DNA of 64,000 nt, from NCBI GenBank assembly GCA_021737185.1, contig JAIPEL010000004.1, positions 1 to 64,000 on the forward strand, given 5' to 3'. This DNA is from Desulfobacterales bacterium. GTDB taxonomy: Bacteria > Desulfobacterota > Desulfobacteria > Desulfobacterales > CAFBRK01. The notes under the pieces were generated by a model that saw nothing but the letters and a program-made list of their open reading frames with translations, was not told where the DNA came from and searched no databases. The translations under genes and the position numbers were made by a program. Below, in pieces: positions 1 to 9,637 of the stretch (position 1 is its first letter; each line of letters begins with the position of its first letter).

Positions 1-139
1 GATGGTGATGCCGGGCGACAACGTGACGATCAGCGCGGAGCTGATCACCCCGATTGCGATGGAAAAAGAGCTGCGGTTTGCGATCCGCGAGGGCGGCCGT
101 ACGGTGGGCGCCGGCGTGGTCAGCGAAATCATCGAATAG
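1..139 (+). CDS. tuf: Elongation factor Tu, C-terminal end (partial)
   Basis: The window opens inside a gene whose last 45 codons (from base 2) encode the C-terminal beta-barrel of EF-Tu: MVMPGDNV, then [20 protein letters not shown], then [10 protein letters not shown] before TAG. EF-Tu is the GTPase that delivers aminoacyl-tRNA to the ribosome. The gene lies 19 bases before rpsJ, the common tuf-rpsJ order of the str/S10 operons. The GTPase domain lies outside the window. Confidence 0.97.
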   Translation, partial: MVMPGDNVTISAELITPIAMEKELRFAIREGGRTVGAGVVSEIIE

Positions 140-158
140 GCAAAAGACAGGACCAGCC

Positions 159-470
159 ATGATTATGAACGCCAAGATCCGAATTCGGCTGAAGGCTTAC
201 GATCACAAGCTGTTGGACCAGTCGGCGGTGGATATCGTCGATACGGCGAATAAAACCGGCGCTAAAGTGGTCGGTCCGATTCCGTTGCCGACAAGGATCA
301 ACAAATTTTGCGTGCTGAGATCGCCCCACATCGACAAAAAATCCCGCGAGCAGTTCGAGGTGCGGACCCACAAGCGGCTTCTCGACATTCTGGATCCCAC
401 CCAGCAGACGGTCGATGCACTGATGAAGCTCGATCTGTCGCCGGGGGTTGACGTGGAGATCAAACTATAA
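159..470 (+). CDS. rpsJ: 30S ribosomal protein S10
   Basis: 103 aa, the usual S10 length. It opens [20 protein letters not shown] and ends [10 protein letters not shown], both typical of the family. The reading frame is open upstream to base 54, but that part overlaps tuf, so I start at the ATG at 159 (165 is an alternative) with AGGA just upstream. S10 sits in the 30S head and also joins NusB in transcription antitermination. First gene of the S10 block. Confidence 0.97.
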   Translation: MIMNAKIRIRLKAYDHKLLDQSAVDIVDTANKTGAKVVGPIPLPTRINKFCVLRSPHIDKKSREQFEVRTHKRLLDILDPTQQTVDALMKLDLSPGVDVEIKL

Positions 471-506
471 ACCGGTGCCGACAGAGCGCCAACGTGAGAC
501 AGGGCC

Positions 507-1124
507 ATGAGTAAAGGACTGATTGGCAAAAAACTGGGCATGACCGGCCTGTTTATGCCGGATGGGCGATACGTGCCGGTGACGGTGATCCAAGCCGGAC
601 CCTGCGTGGTGACCCAGGTCAAGCGGGCGGCTCGCGACGGCTACAACGCGCTGCAGCTTGGATTCGGCCGGCGCAAGGCATCCCGGGTCAACCGCCCCAT
701 GAAGGGCCACCTGAAGAAATCCGGCGAGCAGCTTTTCTCCGTTCTTCGAGAGTTTCCGGTGGACAACCCAGACGATTTTTCCCTCGGCCAGGAGATCACG
801 CTGGACCTGTTCCAGGTCGGGGACCGGGTGCGTGTGTCCGGAAAAAGCAAGGGAAGAGGGTTTTCCGGCGTCATCAAACGGCATGGATTTCATCGGGGGC
901 CGAAATCCCACGGCAGCAGGAGCATCCGGCCGCCCGGGTCGATCGGCTGCAGCGCCTGGCCTTCCCGGGTGCTCAAAGGAAAAAAGATGCCGGGCCAGTA
1001 TGGAAACGAACGGCAGACGATGCGGAACCTGGAAATCGTGGACATTCGTCCCGAGGAGAATCTGCTCCTGGTCAAAGGGGCGGTGCCGGGTCACCGAAGC
1101 GCCCTGGTGACGATCAGGAAATAA
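507..1124 (+). CDS. rplC: 50S ribosomal protein L3
   Basis: 205 aa, normal for L3. It starts [13 protein letters not shown] and carries the [13 protein letters not shown] and [13 protein letters not shown] stretches, which belong to the extended loop that reaches the peptidyl-transferase centre. L3 is an early-assembly 23S rRNA binder. It follows rpsJ by 36 bases in the standard S10 operon order. Confidence 0.97.
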   Translation: MSKGLIGKKLGMTGLFMPDGRYVPVTVIQAGPCVVTQVKRAARDGYNALQLGFGRRKASRVNRPMKGHLKKSGEQLFSVLREFPVDNPDDFSLGQEITLDLFQVGDRVRVSGKSKGRGFSGVIKRHGFHRGPKSHGSRSIRPPGSIGCSAWPSRVLKGKKMPGQYGNERQTMRNLEIVDIRPEENLLLVKGAVPGHRSALVTIRK

Positions 1125-1195
1125 GTCGCTGAAATACCAATGGATGCCGATGCCGGTGGACCGGTCAGGGCCCCCGGCATCCTTACGAGGACGCT

Positions 1196-1816
1196 ATGGC
1201 AGTAGTGGATGTGATCAATACCGCAGGAGAAAAAGTCTCCCAGGTCGAGCTGGCCGAGGCGCTGTTCAACGTGCCGGTCAAAGGAGCGGTGCTGCACGAG
1301 GTGGTCCAAAGCCAGCTGGCCAAAAAGCGCACAGGGACTGCGTCTGTCAAGAACCGAAGCGATGTGCGGGGAAGCACCCGGAAGCTGTTTCGCCAAAAGG
1401 GAACCGGCCGGGCGCGAAGGGGAAACATCAAGTCCCCGCTTTTGCGCGGCGGCGGCGTGGTATTCGGCCCCCATCCCAAGGATTGGGGGTACAAAGTGCC
1501 GAAAAAAGTCCGAAAGCTGGCGCTCAAAATGGCCCTCAGCAGTAAATTGCAAAATGAGGAGCTGGTGATTCTGGACAAGTTCGAACTCGGGCAGGTCAAG
1601 ACCAAAGACTTTGTCGAGATCATCCGCGCCTTGAAGACGGATAATGCCTTGATCGTCACAGCGGACAAAGACGATCGGCTCGAACTGTCGTCCCGGAACG
1701 TACCCGGGGTCAAGGTGATCCGCACCGAAGGCCTGAACGTGTACGACATCCTCAAATACCGCCAGTTGATTTTGCTGGAAGCCTCGATCCAGGGGATCGA
1801 AGGGAGGCTTTCATGA
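1196..1816 (+). CDS. rplD: 50S ribosomal protein L4
   Basis: 206 aa. Family stretches [19 protein letters not shown] and [12 protein letters not shown] are visible in the loop that lines the peptide exit tunnel. In enterobacteria L4 also represses its own operon; no such leader can be judged here because the promoter lies outside the window. Its end overlaps the rplW start by four bases (ATGA), which suggests translational coupling. Confidence 0.97.
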   Translation: MAVVDVINTAGEKVSQVELAEALFNVPVKGAVLHEVVQSQLAKKRTGTASVKNRSDVRGSTRKLFRQKGTGRARRGNIKSPLLRGGGVVFGPHPKDWGYKVPKKVRKLALKMALSSKLQNEELVILDKFELGQVKTKDFVEIIRALKTDNALIVTADKDDRLELSSRNVPGVKVIRTEGLNVYDILKYRQLILLEASIQGIEGRLS

Positions 1817-2100
1817 TCGAGTATGAAATCATCAAGCGCCCGGTGATCACGGAAAAGACGAGCATTCAAAAAGAGGATCACCGGCAGGTCACCTTCGAGG
1901 TGGACCGCTGCGCCAACCGTGTTGAAATCCGCCGCGCTGTGGAGCGGTTGTTCAACGTACACGTCGCTGCGGTTCGAACGGCACAGGTCAAAGGAAAGGT
2001 CAAGCAGCGGGGGCGGATTGTCGGAAAGCGAAGGGACCGGAAAAAAGCGATCGTGACCCTGATGCCCGGTGAGCGGATCGACTTTTTCGAAGGCGTGTAA
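1813..2100 (+). CDS. rplW: 50S ribosomal protein L23
   Basis: 95 aa, typical. Begins [17 protein letters not shown], the L23 signature, and has [20 protein letters not shown] in the C-terminal half. L23 forms the exit-tunnel rim and is the docking site for trigger factor and SRP. It starts inside the rplD stop (ATGA overlap). Confidence 0.97.
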   Translation: MIEYEIIKRPVITEKTSIQKEDHRQVTFEVDRCANRVEIRRAVERLFNVHVAAVRTAQVKGKVKQRGRIVGKRRDRKKAIVTLMPGERIDFFEGV

Positions 2101-2120
2101 CAGAGGTTAGGAGCAAACCA

Positions 2121-2960
2121 ATGGCGATCAAGAAGGTAAAACCGACATCTTCCGGAAGGCGGTTCCAGACATACGCCAGCTTCGAGGGAATCACGCGGAC
2201 CGAGCCGGAAAAAAGCCTGTTGCGCCCGATCCGCAGCAAAGGCGGGCGAAACGTTTACGGCCGGACAACGGTCCGCTACCGCGGCGGAGGCCACAAACGC
2301 CATTACCGGGTAATCGACTTCAAACGGGACAAGATCGGCGTCCCGGCCAAGGTCGCCGAGATCGAATACGATCCGAACCGGAGCGCGCGCATCGCCCTGC
2401 TGCACTATGTCGACGGAGAAAAGCGGTACATCCTTGCGCCGCTGCTCCTGTCGGTGGGCGACACTGTTGTGTCAGGGCCCGATGCGGACATCAAGCCGGG
2501 AAACACCCTGCCGTTGCACAAGATTCCGTTGGGGACTCACATTCACAACATCGAGCTTCGGCAGGGCAGAGGAGGGCAGATCGTTCGCAGCGCAGGCGCG
2601 TACGCCCAGCTCATGGCCAAGGAAAACAAATACGCTCTGGTCAAACTGCCATCCGGGGAGGTCCGGATGGTGCTGCTCAACTGCAAGGCCACGATCGGAC
2701 AGATCGGCAATGTAGAGCACGAAAACGTCTCGCTGGGCAAGGCCGGCAGGAAACGGTGGCTGGGTCGCCGTCCCAATGTGCGCGGTGTAGCGATGAACCC
2801 GGTGGACCATCCCATGGGCGGCGGTGAAGGCCGCTCCTCCGGAGGTCGTCATCCGTGCACCCCGTGGGGGAAACCGACCAAAGGATACCGTACCCGGAAA
2901 AGCAAGCCGAGCGACCGCTATATCGTCAAGCGGCGGGCCAAGCGGCGAAGCAAGAAATAG
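2121..2960 (+). CDS. rplB: 50S ribosomal protein L2
   Basis: 279 aa. L2 helps subunit association and the peptidyl-transferase centre. The conserved stretch [20 protein letters not shown] contains the histidine discussed for L2 function, followed by [12 protein letters not shown]. It is preceded by AGGAG. Several overlapping frames here (for example the + frame through 3216) are shadows. Confidence 0.97.
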   Translation: MAIKKVKPTSSGRRFQTYASFEGITRTEPEKSLLRPIRSKGGRNVYGRTTVRYRGGGHKRHYRVIDFKRDKIGVPAKVAEIEYDPNRSARIALLHYVDGEKRYILAPLLLSVGDTVVSGPDADIKPGNTLPLHKIPLGTHIHNIELRQGRGGQIVRSAGAYAQLMAKENKYALVKLPSGEVRMVLLNCKATIGQIGNVEHENVSLGKAGRKRWLGRRPNVRGVAMNPVDHPMGGGEGRSSGGRHPCTPWGKPTKGYRTRKSKPSDRYIVKRRAKRRSKK

Positions 2961-3007
2961 CCGGTGGGCGGGCGTCTGCCGGAGAACCGATAGGAGACAC
3001 AGAGACT

Positions 3008-3289
3008 ATGCCACGGTCGTTGAAAAAAGGTCCGTACGTAGAAGACAAGCTCATGATGCGTGTTCAGGTGGCCCAGGAGACCAGAAGCAACCGGGTGATC
3101 AAGACCTGGTCCAGGCGGTCGACCATCGTACCGGAAATGGTCGGGCTTACGCTGGCCGTGCACAACGGAAGAAAGTTCATCCCGGTCTTCGTCTCGGAGA
3201 ATATGGTGGGCCATAAGCTGGGAGAATTCTCTCCGACCCGGACCTTTTACGGGCATGCCGGAGACAGGAAGTCAAGACTGAAGAAGTAA
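3008..3289 (+). CDS. rpsS: 30S ribosomal protein S19
   Basis: 93 aa from the ATG at 3008: [15 protein letters not shown], then [13 protein letters not shown] and [12 protein letters not shown]. The frame is open back to 2855, but that part overlaps rplB. S19 sits in the 30S head with S13. The stop codon TAA (3287-3289) forms the first bases of the palindrome at 3287-3313. Confidence 0.97.
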   Translation: MPRSLKKGPYVEDKLMMRVQVAQETRSNRVIKTWSRRSTIVPEMVGLTLAVHNGRKFIPVFVSENMVGHKLGEFSPTRTFYGHAGDRKSRLKK

Positions 3290-3313
3290 TCAAATTGCCG
3301 GCGCAATTTGATT
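3287..3313. repeat. Palindrome at the rpsS stop codon
   Basis: AATCAAATTGC at 3288-3298, CGGC as loop, then GCAATTTGATT at 3303-3313: an 11-bp perfect stem starting inside the rpsS stop codon. No T-run follows, so it is unlikely to be a strong terminator inside this operon; it may stabilise mRNA ends or tune rplV expression. It resembles in layout, not exact sequence, the TAAAATCGC palindromes elsewhere in the window. Confidence 0.7.
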
Positions 3314-3372
3314 GTATTAAAGGAAATTTCCGGTGTTCCCGGAGATCATGACCGGAGTAGAGGAAAGCAGCC

Positions 3373-3714
3373 ATGGAGGTTAAAGCCGTAGCCAAGTATA
3401 TGCGGATTTCTCCGCAGAAAGTCCGCATGCTGGCCGACGCCGTAAAGGGAAAGCAGGTGGAGGCGGCTCTGGACACCCTCAAGTTTATGCCGCAGAAGGC
3501 CGCGGGGGTGGTGGAGAAGATCATGCGCAGCGCCGTTGCAAATGCCGATCAGCGCCCGGACATTGACGTCGATGCGCTGGTGGTTCGAAATGTCCTTGCC
3601 GATCCGGGTCCCATGCTAAAACGAATCCGGCCCAGGGCCAGGGGAAGGGCAACGCGGATTCTGAAACGGACTTCGCACATCACCGTGATTCTCGCGGAAA
3701 AATCGGTGTCATAA
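3373..3714 (+). CDS. rplV: 50S ribosomal protein L22
   Basis: 113 aa. MEVKAVAKYMRISPQKVRML opens the protein, and RIRPRARGRATRILKRTSHI is the tunnel-lining beta-hairpin and C-terminal strand typical of L22, where macrolide-resistance changes map in other species. Placed between rpsS and rpsC as usual. Confidence 0.97.
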   Translation: MEVKAVAKYMRISPQKVRMLADAVKGKQVEAALDTLKFMPQKAAGVVEKIMRSAVANADQRPDIDVDALVVRNVLADPGPMLKRIRPRARGRATRILKRTSHITVILAEKSVS

Positions 3715-3725
3715 GGAGGTAGAGC

Positions 3726-4382
3726 TTGGGCCAGAAAGTACATCCGATCGGATTGAGACTGGGAATCGTCAAGACGTGGGACTCGCGCTGGTACGCGGAT
3801 AAAAAGCTTTATGCAAGCTACATTCTGGAGGACCACAAGCTGCGCCGCTATATCAAGAAAAAACTCTTTCACGCAGGGATTTCCAGGATCGAGATTGAAC
3901 GGTCCTCCAAGCGGGTCCGGCTGCGCATATACACGGCGCGTCCCGGGATCGTGATCGGGAAAAAAGGGTCGGAGATCGCTCAGCTCAAAAAAGAGCTCGA
4001 AAAGCAGGTCAACCACGAGGTCTTCATCGATATCCAGGAAGTGCGCAAGCCCGAGATCAACGCGCAGCTGGTGGCTGAAAACGTGGCGCTGCAGATCGAG
4101 CGGCGGGTCGCCTTCCGGCGGGCCATGAAGCGGGGCGTGTCGTCTGCCATGCGATTCGGCGCCAAAGGCGTCAAAATCATGTGCGCCGGCCGGCTCGGCG
4201 GGGCGGAAATGGCGCGGCGCGAATGGTACCGAGAGGGAAGGGTGCCGCTGCATACGCTCCGGGCGGACATCGACTACGGGTTTATCGAGGCCAAGACCAC
4301 CTACGGCGTGATCGGCGTCAAGGTGCTTATCTTTCACGGAGAGATTTTGCAGGCGGACCAGCTCCAGGAGGGCGCCGCCTAA
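3726..4382 (+). CDS. rpsC: 30S ribosomal protein S3 (TTG start)
   Basis: 218 aa. Starts at TTG (3726) behind a near-perfect ribosome-binding site AAGGAGGT, giving [14 protein letters not shown], the canonical S3 N-terminus. The KH domain motif [12 protein letters not shown] is present, as are the C-terminal [18 protein letters not shown] residues that line the mRNA entry channel. One of five TTG starts in this block, all in small-subunit genes. Confidence 0.96.
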   Translation: MGQKVHPIGLRLGIVKTWDSRWYADKKLYASYILEDHKLRRYIKKKLFHAGISRIEIERSSKRVRLRIYTARPGIVIGKKGSEIAQLKKELEKQVNHEVFIDIQEVRKPEINAQLVAENVALQIERRVAFRRAMKRGVSSAMRFGAKGVKIMCAGRLGGAEMARREWYREGRVPLHTLRADIDYGFIEAKTTYGVIGVKVLIFHGEILQADQLQEGAA

Positions 4383-4463
4383 GCTTGACCCACAGGAGAT
4401 CTTCCGGGCGGCGCCGCGCGCGGTTTAGGGGCACGGCAGCCGCAGGATCAAGGAGAATGTCAC

Positions 4464-4880
4464 ATGCTCAGCCCCAAGAAGGTCAAGTACCGCAAGCAGC
4501 AAAAGGGGAGAATGAAGGGCGTGGCCCGAAGAGGCTGCCTCTTGAGTTTCGGCCAGTACGGCCTGCAGGCCGTGGAGTGTGGGAAAGTCAGCTCCAAGCA
4601 GATCGAGGCCGCCCGTATCGCCATGACCCGGCACGTCAAGCGCGGCGGCAAGATGTGGATCCGGATTTTTCCAGACAAGCCGTTTACCAAGAAGCCGGCC
4701 GAAGTCCGCATGGGAAAAGGCAAGGGGGCGCCGGAAGGCTGGGTCGCCGTGATCCGCCCGGGCCGAATCCTGTACGAAATGGACGGGGTCCCGAAAGAGT
4801 TGGCCCGGGAAGCCCTGCGGCTGGCCTCTCATAAGCTTTCGGTCAAGACCCGGTTCGTGGAGAGGAGCGAGCTGAGATGA
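4464..4880 (+). CDS. rplP: 50S ribosomal protein L16
   Basis: 138 aa. [19 protein letters not shown] and [20 protein letters not shown] are L16 signatures; L16 helps position A-site tRNA. An 81-base spacer separates it from rpsC. Its last codons overlap the rpmC start by four bases (ATGA). Confidence 0.97.
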   Translation: MLSPKKVKYRKQQKGRMKGVARRGCLLSFGQYGLQAVECGKVSSKQIEAARIAMTRHVKRGGKMWIRIFPDKPFTKKPAEVRMGKGKGAPEGWVAVIRPGRILYEMDGVPKELAREALRLASHKLSVKTRFVERSELR

Positions 4881-5080
4881 AGCCGAACGAAATCCGGGAC
4901 ATGAGCCCCGACGAAATGCAGCAGAAGCTCAAAGACCTGAAACAGGAGCTGTTCAACCTGCGCTTTCAGCATGAGGTGGGCCAATTGGAGAATTCGGCAC
5001 GGCTCAAGCAGATCCGCAAGGACATTGCCAGGGTGCAGACCGTCTTCCGTCACTTTGAACTGCAACAGAAGGATGTGTAA
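4877..5080 (+). CDS. rpmC: 50S ribosomal protein L29
   Basis: 67 aa, two long helices: [18 protein letters not shown], then [20 protein letters not shown], then [12 protein letters not shown]29 lies at the exit tunnel beside L23. It starts within the rplP stop, which suggests coupled translation. Confidence 0.96.
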   Translation: MKPNEIRDMSPDEMQQKLKDLKQELFNLRFQHEVGQLENSARLKQIRKDIARVQTVFRHFELQQKDV

Positions 5081-5086
5081 CGAATC

Positions 5087-5353
5087 ATGGCCGCCACGAA
5101 ACCTCGAGGAACCAAAAGGCAGATGACCGGTATCGTCGTCAGCGACAAGATGGACAAGACTGTGGTCGTTCAGGTCGAACGCCTGGTCAAGCACCGGTTG
5201 TACAAAAAATACGTCCGCAGAAGGGCGAACTTTGCCGCCCACGACGAAGCCAACGCCTGCAAGGCCGGCGATCGGGTGATGATCGCCGAATCCAGGCCTC
5301 TGAGCCGGACCAAAAAATGGCGCGTCAGCCGGATCATCGAAAAAGCGATCTAA
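5087..5353 (+). CDS. rpsQ: 30S ribosomal protein S17
   Basis: 88 aa. [20 protein letters not shown] and the [13 protein letters not shown] stretch are typical of S17, an OB-fold primary binder of 16S rRNA helices 7 and 11. It follows rpmC by six bases. Confidence 0.97.
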   Translation: MAATKPRGTKRQMTGIVVSDKMDKTVVVQVERLVKHRLYKKYVRRRANFAAHDEANACKAGDRVMIAESRPLSRTKKWRVSRIIEKAI

Positions 5354-5373
5354 GCCGATAAGGAACAAGAGCA

Positions 5374-5742
5374 ATGATTCAGTCAGAAACAAGATTGACG
5401 GTTGCGGACAACTCCGGCGCCAAGGTCCTTTACTGCATCAAGGTGCTCGGCGGCTCCAGAAGGCGCTACGCGAGCATCGGCGACATCATCGTGGTTTCGG
5501 TCAAAGAGGCGATTCCCAACGCCAAGGTCAAAAAGGGCGACGTCCTCAAAGCGGTGGTCGTGCGGACCAAAAAAGAGATCTCCCGGCCGGATGGTTCCTT
5601 CATCCGTTTCGACGACAATTCCGCTGTGCTGATCAACCAGCATCGGGAGCCGATCGGGACCCGGATCTTCGGCCCGGTGGCACGGGAACTGAGGGCAAAA
5701 CGGTTCATGAAGATCATCTCCCTGGCACCGGAGGTGTTGTAG
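5374..5742 (+). CDS. rplN: 50S ribosomal protein L14
   Basis: 122 aa, the standard length. [19 protein letters not shown] and [20 protein letters not shown] match L14, which contacts 16S rRNA at an intersubunit bridge. First gene of the classical spc segment. Confidence 0.97.
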   Translation: MIQSETRLTVADNSGAKVLYCIKVLGGSRRRYASIGDIIVVSVKEAIPNAKVKKGDVLKAVVVRTKKEISRPDGSFIRFDDNSAVLINQHREPIGTRIFGPVARELRAKRFMKIISLAPEVL

Positions 5743-5813
5743 AGCCGGCGGCGGTTATTTCGTAGCAGGGGCAACAGCGGGGAACAGTTTTTTCGACGCG
5801 GAGCAGCGCAACC

Positions 5814-6143
5814 ATGGAAAAGCACACGATTCATTTGAAAAAAGACGACAAGGTCAAGGTAATCAGCGGCCGTGATCAGGGCAAAGTCGGCAAGATTCTC
5901 AGGGTGGACCGGAAAAAGAAACGGGTTCTTGTGGAGAACATCAATTTTGTCAAGCATCATCAGCGGCCGAGCATGAAAAACAGACAGGGTGGCATCGTCG
6001 AAAGCGAAGCGCCCATCGATGTCTCCAACGTCATGTTGATGTGCAACAAATGCGTGACGCCCGCGCGTGTAAAGATGCAGCGGCTGGACGACGGCAAGAA
6101 GGTCCGGGTTTGCAGCAAGTGCGACGAAATCATCGATGCGTAA
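5814..6143 (+). CDS. rplX: 50S ribosomal protein L24, zinc-finger form
   Basis: 109 aa. An N-terminal KOW motif (KVISGRDQGKVGKIL) is followed by a C-terminal half with two CxxC pairs, MCNKC and VCSKC. This is the C+ (probably zinc-binding) version of L24; other bacteria have the cysteine-free form. L24 starts 50S assembly by binding 23S domain I. Confidence 0.96.
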   Translation: MEKHTIHLKKDDKVKVISGRDQGKVGKILRVDRKKKRVLVENINFVKHHQRPSMKNRQGGIVESEAPIDVSNVMLMCNKCVTPARVKMQRLDDGKKVRVCSKCDEIIDA

Positions 6144-6171
6144 AGCAGGCGTTAGCCGGAGGTAGCAGCGC

Positions 6172-6711
6172 ATGTCGAATTTTAGACAATTTTATCTCGA
6201 AAAGGTCGTGCCCCAGTTGACCGAAGCCTTCGGGTACCGAAATCGGATGCAGGTGCCGAAGCTGGAAAAGATCGTGCTGAACATGGGGCTGGGCGAAGCC
6301 ATCCAGAACATCAAGATTCTCGACTCGGCGGTCGAGGAGTTGAAGATGATCTCCGGCCAGCAACCGGTCATCACCCGGGCCAAGAAGTCGATTGCCGCTT
6401 TCAAGCTGCGGACCGGCATGCCGATCGGTTGCCGTGTGACCCTGCGGCGAGACCGGATGTACGATTTCTTCAACAAGCTGGTGAACATTGCAATGCCCCG
6501 GGTTAGGGATTTCCGGGGCGTTTCGGCCAAGGCAATGGACGGGCAGGGAAACTATTCTCTGGGCATCAAAGAGCAGATCATCTTTCCGGAAATCGACTAC
6601 GATCGGATCGACAAGATCAAGGGCCTGAACGTGACCATTGTCACCTCCGCCGAGACCGACAAGGAAGGAAAAGAACTGCTTCGCCTGCTGGGGATGCCTT
6701 TCAGGAATTAA
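6172..6711 (+). CDS. rplE: 50S ribosomal protein L5
   Basis: 179 aa. [17 protein letters not shown] and GYRNRMQVP near the N-terminus and [20 protein letters not shown] near the C-terminus are L5 signatures. L5 binds 5S rRNA in the central protuberance. Followed by 65 bases without a gene before rpsN. Confidence 0.97.
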   Translation: MSNFRQFYLEKVVPQLTEAFGYRNRMQVPKLEKIVLNMGLGEAIQNIKILDSAVEELKMISGQQPVITRAKKSIAAFKLRTGMPIGCRVTLRRDRMYDFFNKLVNIAMPRVRDFRGVSAKAMDGQGNYSLGIKEQIIFPEIDYDRIDKIKGLNVTIVTSAETDKEGKELLRLLGMPFRN

Positions 6712-6776
6712 CGGGACGCATTGACGGCCGCAACACAGCAAGCGCGGCGCAGGTCTCGAGAAAAGAGGAGGATGGT

Positions 6777-6962
6777 TTGGCCAGAAAAGCATTGAGAATC
6801 AGGGCCACGCGAAGTGCCAAGTTCAAGGTCCGGGAATACAACAGATGCCCGATTTGCGGCCGTTCGCGGGCGTTTATCCGCAAATTCGGCATCTGCCGCA
6901 TCTGTTTCCGGAAAATGGCGTCCGAAGGCTTGCTGCCCGGCGTAATCAAGTCGAGCTGGTAG
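6777..6962 (+). CDS. rpsN: 30S ribosomal protein S14, zinc type (TTG start)
   Basis: 61 aa, the short zinc-binding (type Z) S14, with CPICG and CRICFRKMA supplying four cysteines. Start is TTG at 6777 behind GAGGAGGA, giving [13 protein letters not shown]. Zinc-free S14 is about 90-100 aa, so length and cysteines agree. Confidence 0.96.
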   Translation: MARKALRIRATRSAKFKVREYNRCPICGRSRAFIRKFGICRICFRKMASEGLLPGVIKSSW

Positions 6963-7023
6963 GACCTGCGAAGAAACCCGGCGGGGGTTTTTTCTATACA
7001 ACCGAACGATTCTGGAGAGGAAC

Positions 7024-7422
7024 ATGTCGTTTAGCGACCCGATTGCAGACATGCTGACGCGCATTCGCAACGCTGGAAAAGCCAAGTTCAACAGCGTCGA
7101 TATCCCCGGTTCCCAGCTGAAGACCGATATGGCGCGGGTGTTGAAAGACGAAGGCTACATCCGGAACTATAAGTTCATCAAGGATGGAAAGCAGGGAATT
7201 CTGCGGATCTACCTCAAGTACGACAAGCAGCAGAATCCGGTGATTCGCGAACTTGAGCGGATCAGCAAACCGAGCCGGCGGGTATATGTGGGAAAAGACG
7301 AAATCGCTCCGGTATACAGCGGCACCGGAATTGCCATCATCTCCACTTCCAAGGGTGTTCTTACCGACAAAGAGGCCAGGAAGCAGAGCGTCGGCGGAGA
7401 GGTTCTCTGCCACATCTGGTAG
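7024..7422 (+). CDS. rpsH: 30S ribosomal protein S8
   Basis: 132 aa. [18 protein letters not shown] and the C-terminal [20 protein letters not shown] are diagnostic of S8, which in E. coli represses the spc operon by binding its mRNA near rplE. The stop TAG (7420-7422) directly abuts a 22-base palindrome. Confidence 0.97.
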   Translation: MSFSDPIADMLTRIRNAGKAKFNSVDIPGSQLKTDMARVLKDEGYIRNYKFIKDGKQGILRIYLKYDKQQNPVIRELERISKPSRRVYVGKDEIAPVYSGTGIAIISTSKGVLTDKEARKQSVGGEVLCHIW

Positions 7423-7444
7423 TAAAAGCGCTGGCGCGCTTTTA
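7423..7444. repeat. TAAAA-type palindrome after rpsH, with adjoining hairpin
   Basis: TAAAAGCGC-TGGC-GCGCTTTTA: a 9-bp perfect stem immediately after the rpsH stop. It is followed at about 7450-7466 by a second stem, GTTTCGC-tcc-GCGAAAC. The first stem belongs to the TAAAATCGC-N4-GCGATTTTA family seen at five other gene ends. A related second stem also follows the copy at 57132. Confidence 0.75.
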
Positions 7445-7506
7445 CAAAAGTTTCGCTCCGCGAAACAACTGCGAAAAAAAAGATTTGGAGAAGCGAGGAA
7501 AACGCG

Positions 7507-8046
7507 ATGTCTCGTGTAGGCAAAAAACCGATTCCGTTACCGGAAAAAGTCAAGATCTCGTATGCGGACCGTCAGTTGACGGTCGAGGGACAGAAAGGCA
7601 AGCTGTCTCGGGAGATTCACCCTGAGGTGGACCTGCAAATCGTCGAAGGACAGATTCTGGTCACTCCTCTTGCCGAGACGCGGCAAGGGCAGGCTCTGCG
7701 CGGACTGACCCGCTCTTTGGTGGCCAACATGGTCATCGGCGTCGACACCGGCTTTGAGCGCGTGCTGGAGATCATCGGTATCGGATACCGTGCCGAGGTG
7801 CAGGGAAGCACCATCGTGTTCAATCTCGGCTACTCCCATCCGATCCAGTTTCCGCTGCCTGAAGGAATCACGGCCCGGATCGAGAAAAACAACGTGATCA
7901 AGCTTGCCGGCATCGACAAGGAACTTTTGGGGCAGACGGCCGCGCGGGTCCGAAAGCTCCGGCCGCCGGAGCCATACAAGGGCAAGGGCGTCAAGTACCA
8001 GGAAGAATATATTCAGCGGAAGGCCGGAAAGGCCGGCACCAAGTAA
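7507..8046 (+). CDS. rplF: 50S ribosomal protein L6
   Basis: 179 aa. MSRVGKKPIPLPEKVKI at the start and RKLRPPEPYKGKGVKYQEE near the end are the L6 hallmarks. L6 has two repeated domains and binds near the sarcin-ricin loop. Preceded by AGCGAGG. Confidence 0.97.
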   Translation: MSRVGKKPIPLPEKVKISYADRQLTVEGQKGKLSREIHPEVDLQIVEGQILVTPLAETRQGQALRGLTRSLVANMVIGVDTGFERVLEIIGIGYRAEVQGSTIVFNLGYSHPIQFPLPEGITARIEKNNVIKLAGIDKELLGQTAARVRKLRPPEPYKGKGVKYQEEYIQRKAGKAGTK

Positions 8047-8097
8047 CGAAAAGACCATCCGGGAATCGAACACCGCCCGAACAACGGAGTTAGCGTC

Positions 8098-8466
8098 ATG
8101 GGAAAACTGGATCCCAAAGTCAAATCGCGAATCAAGCGCAAGAAACGAATCCGGAAAAAGATCATGGGCGATTCCCAGCGCCCAAGGCTTAGCGTATTTC
8201 GCAGCGCCCGCCACATCTATGCCCAAGTGATCGACGACACCAGCGGCAGAACCTTGGCTGCGGCCTCGACCTTGGAGCCGACGGTGCGCGGAAAGAAAAC
8301 CTTCGAGAACAAAACCGCGGCAGCTGCCTATATCGGGAAGGTGGTCGCCGAGCGCGCCCGGGAAAAAGGGATTGCCAAGGTGGTTTTCGATCGAAACGGC
8401 TTCCTTTATCACGGAAGGGTAAAGGCCCTGTCGCAGGGAGCCCGGGAAGCCGGCCTGGAGTTTTAG
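8098..8466 (+). CDS. rplR: 50S ribosomal protein L18
   Basis: 122 aa. The basic N-terminal region ([14 protein letters not shown]) is followed by [20 protein letters not shown] and [20 protein letters not shown], typical of L18, a 5S rRNA binder. In usual spc order between rplF and rpsE. Confidence 0.97.
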   Translation: MGKLDPKVKSRIKRKKRIRKKIMGDSQRPRLSVFRSARHIYAQVIDDTSGRTLAAASTLEPTVRGKKTFENKTAAAAYIGKVVAERAREKGIAKVVFDRNGFLYHGRVKALSQGAREAGLEF

Positions 8467-8494
8467 GCATCTCATCAGATAAGGAGGCAGGCCC

Positions 8495-8989
8495 TTGTAC
8501 AAGCAGGATACGGAAGACAGCCAACTGATCGACAAGGTGGTTCATATCAGCCGGGTGGCCAAGGTCGTCAAGGGCGGCCGCCGCTTTAGCTTCAGCGCCA
8601 TCGTCGTGGTCGGCGATGGGCAGGGCAACGTCGGTTTCGGGCTGGGAAAGGCCGGAGAAGTCCCCGAGGCGATCCGCAAAGGGGTGGAAAAGGCCAAAAA
8701 AAGCATGATCGAAGTGCCGCTGGTCGAAGGCAGCATTCCCTTCGAGGTGATGGGCAGGTTCGGCGCCGGCCGGGTGCTGCTCAAACCCGCTTCCCAGGGG
8801 ACCGGCGTCATCGCCGGCGGCGCGGTTCGGGCCGTCTTGGAGGCGGCCGGAGTGCAGGATATCCTTACCAAGTGCATGGGGACCAACAACCCCCATAATG
8901 TGGTGAAAGCCACCATGAGCGGTCTGGAACAGCTCCAGAGCCGCGAGCAGGTGGCGAAAAGACGCGGCAAGGCCGTGGAAGAGCTGTAA
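8495..8989 (+). CDS. rpsE: 30S ribosomal protein S5 (TTG start)
   Basis: 164 aa. It starts at TTG (8495) behind AAGGAGG. The dsRBD-like part is [20 protein letters not shown], and the C-terminal half has [19 protein letters not shown] and [15 protein letters not shown], the S5 signatures. S5 contributes to decoding fidelity. Confidence 0.97.
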   Translation: MYKQDTEDSQLIDKVVHISRVAKVVKGGRRFSFSAIVVVGDGQGNVGFGLGKAGEVPEAIRKGVEKAKKSMIEVPLVEGSIPFEVMGRFGAGRVLLKPASQGTGVIAGGAVRAVLEAAGVQDILTKCMGTNNPHNVVKATMSGLEQLQSREQVAKRRGKAVEEL

Positions 8990-9003
8990 CGCGAGGCACG
9001 CTC

Positions 9004-9201
9004 ATGGCAGGCAAGCTGAAAGTGACGCTGATAAAAAGCATGATCGGACGCCCGGAAAAGCACCGGAAGGTTCTGCGCGGCATGGGGTTGACGAAGATCA
9101 ACCGGACCGTGGTGCTCAAGGACATTCCCGCGGTTCGGGGCATGATCGAAAAGGTATCTCATCTCGTGAAGGCTGAGGAGGCCACCGATGAAACTGCATG
9201 A
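9004..9201 (+). CDS. rpmD: 50S ribosomal protein L30
   Basis: 65 aa. [20 protein letters not shown] and [15 protein letters not shown] fit L30. Its last 14 bases overlap the rplO start in a different frame, suggesting coupled translation. Confidence 0.95.
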   Translation: MAGKLKVTLIKSMIGRPEKHRKVLRGMGLTKINRTVVLKDIPAVRGMIEKVSHLVKAEEATDETA

Positions 9202-9637
9202 ACTCTCCCCTGCGCCCGGATCCCGGAAAAGCCGAAAGCGGCTGGGACGAGGTGTCGCCTCAGGGCAGGGAAAAACCGCAGGACGCGGGACAAAGGGATG
9301 CAACTCCCGCAGCGGCGGCGGCGTAAGGCCCGGGTACGAGGGCGGACAGATGCCGATTCATCGCCGCCTGCCCAAGCGGGGGTTCACCAATATCTTCGCC
9401 AAAAAAAAATATGCGGTCATCAACGTCCGCGATCTTTCCCGGTTCGAGGCCGGTTCGACGGTCGATGAGGCCGAGCTGATCCGCTGCAAAATGGTGAGCG
9501 GCGGCCACGACGGGATCAAGCTGCTGGGGCAGGGTGAAATCGGCGTTTCGCTGACGGTCAAGGTCGACAAGGTGACCGACGGGGCGAAAAAGAAAATCGA
9601 AGCGGCCGGCGGCACCGTGGAGGTGAGTGGTTCATGA
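9188..9637 (+). CDS. rplO: 50S ribosomal protein L15
   Basis: 149 aa. [20 protein letters not shown], then the glycine-rich [20 protein letters not shown] and [15 protein letters not shown] are L15 landmarks. Its end overlaps secY by four bases (ATGA), a close coupling seen in many spc operons. Confidence 0.97.
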   Translation: MKLHELSPAPGSRKSRKRLGRGVASGQGKTAGRGTKGCNSRSGGGVRPGYEGGQMPIHRRLPKRGFTNIFAKKKYAVINVRDLSRFEAGSTVDEAELIRCKMVSGGHDGIKLLGQGEIGVSLTVKVDKVTDGAKKKIEAAGGTVEVSGS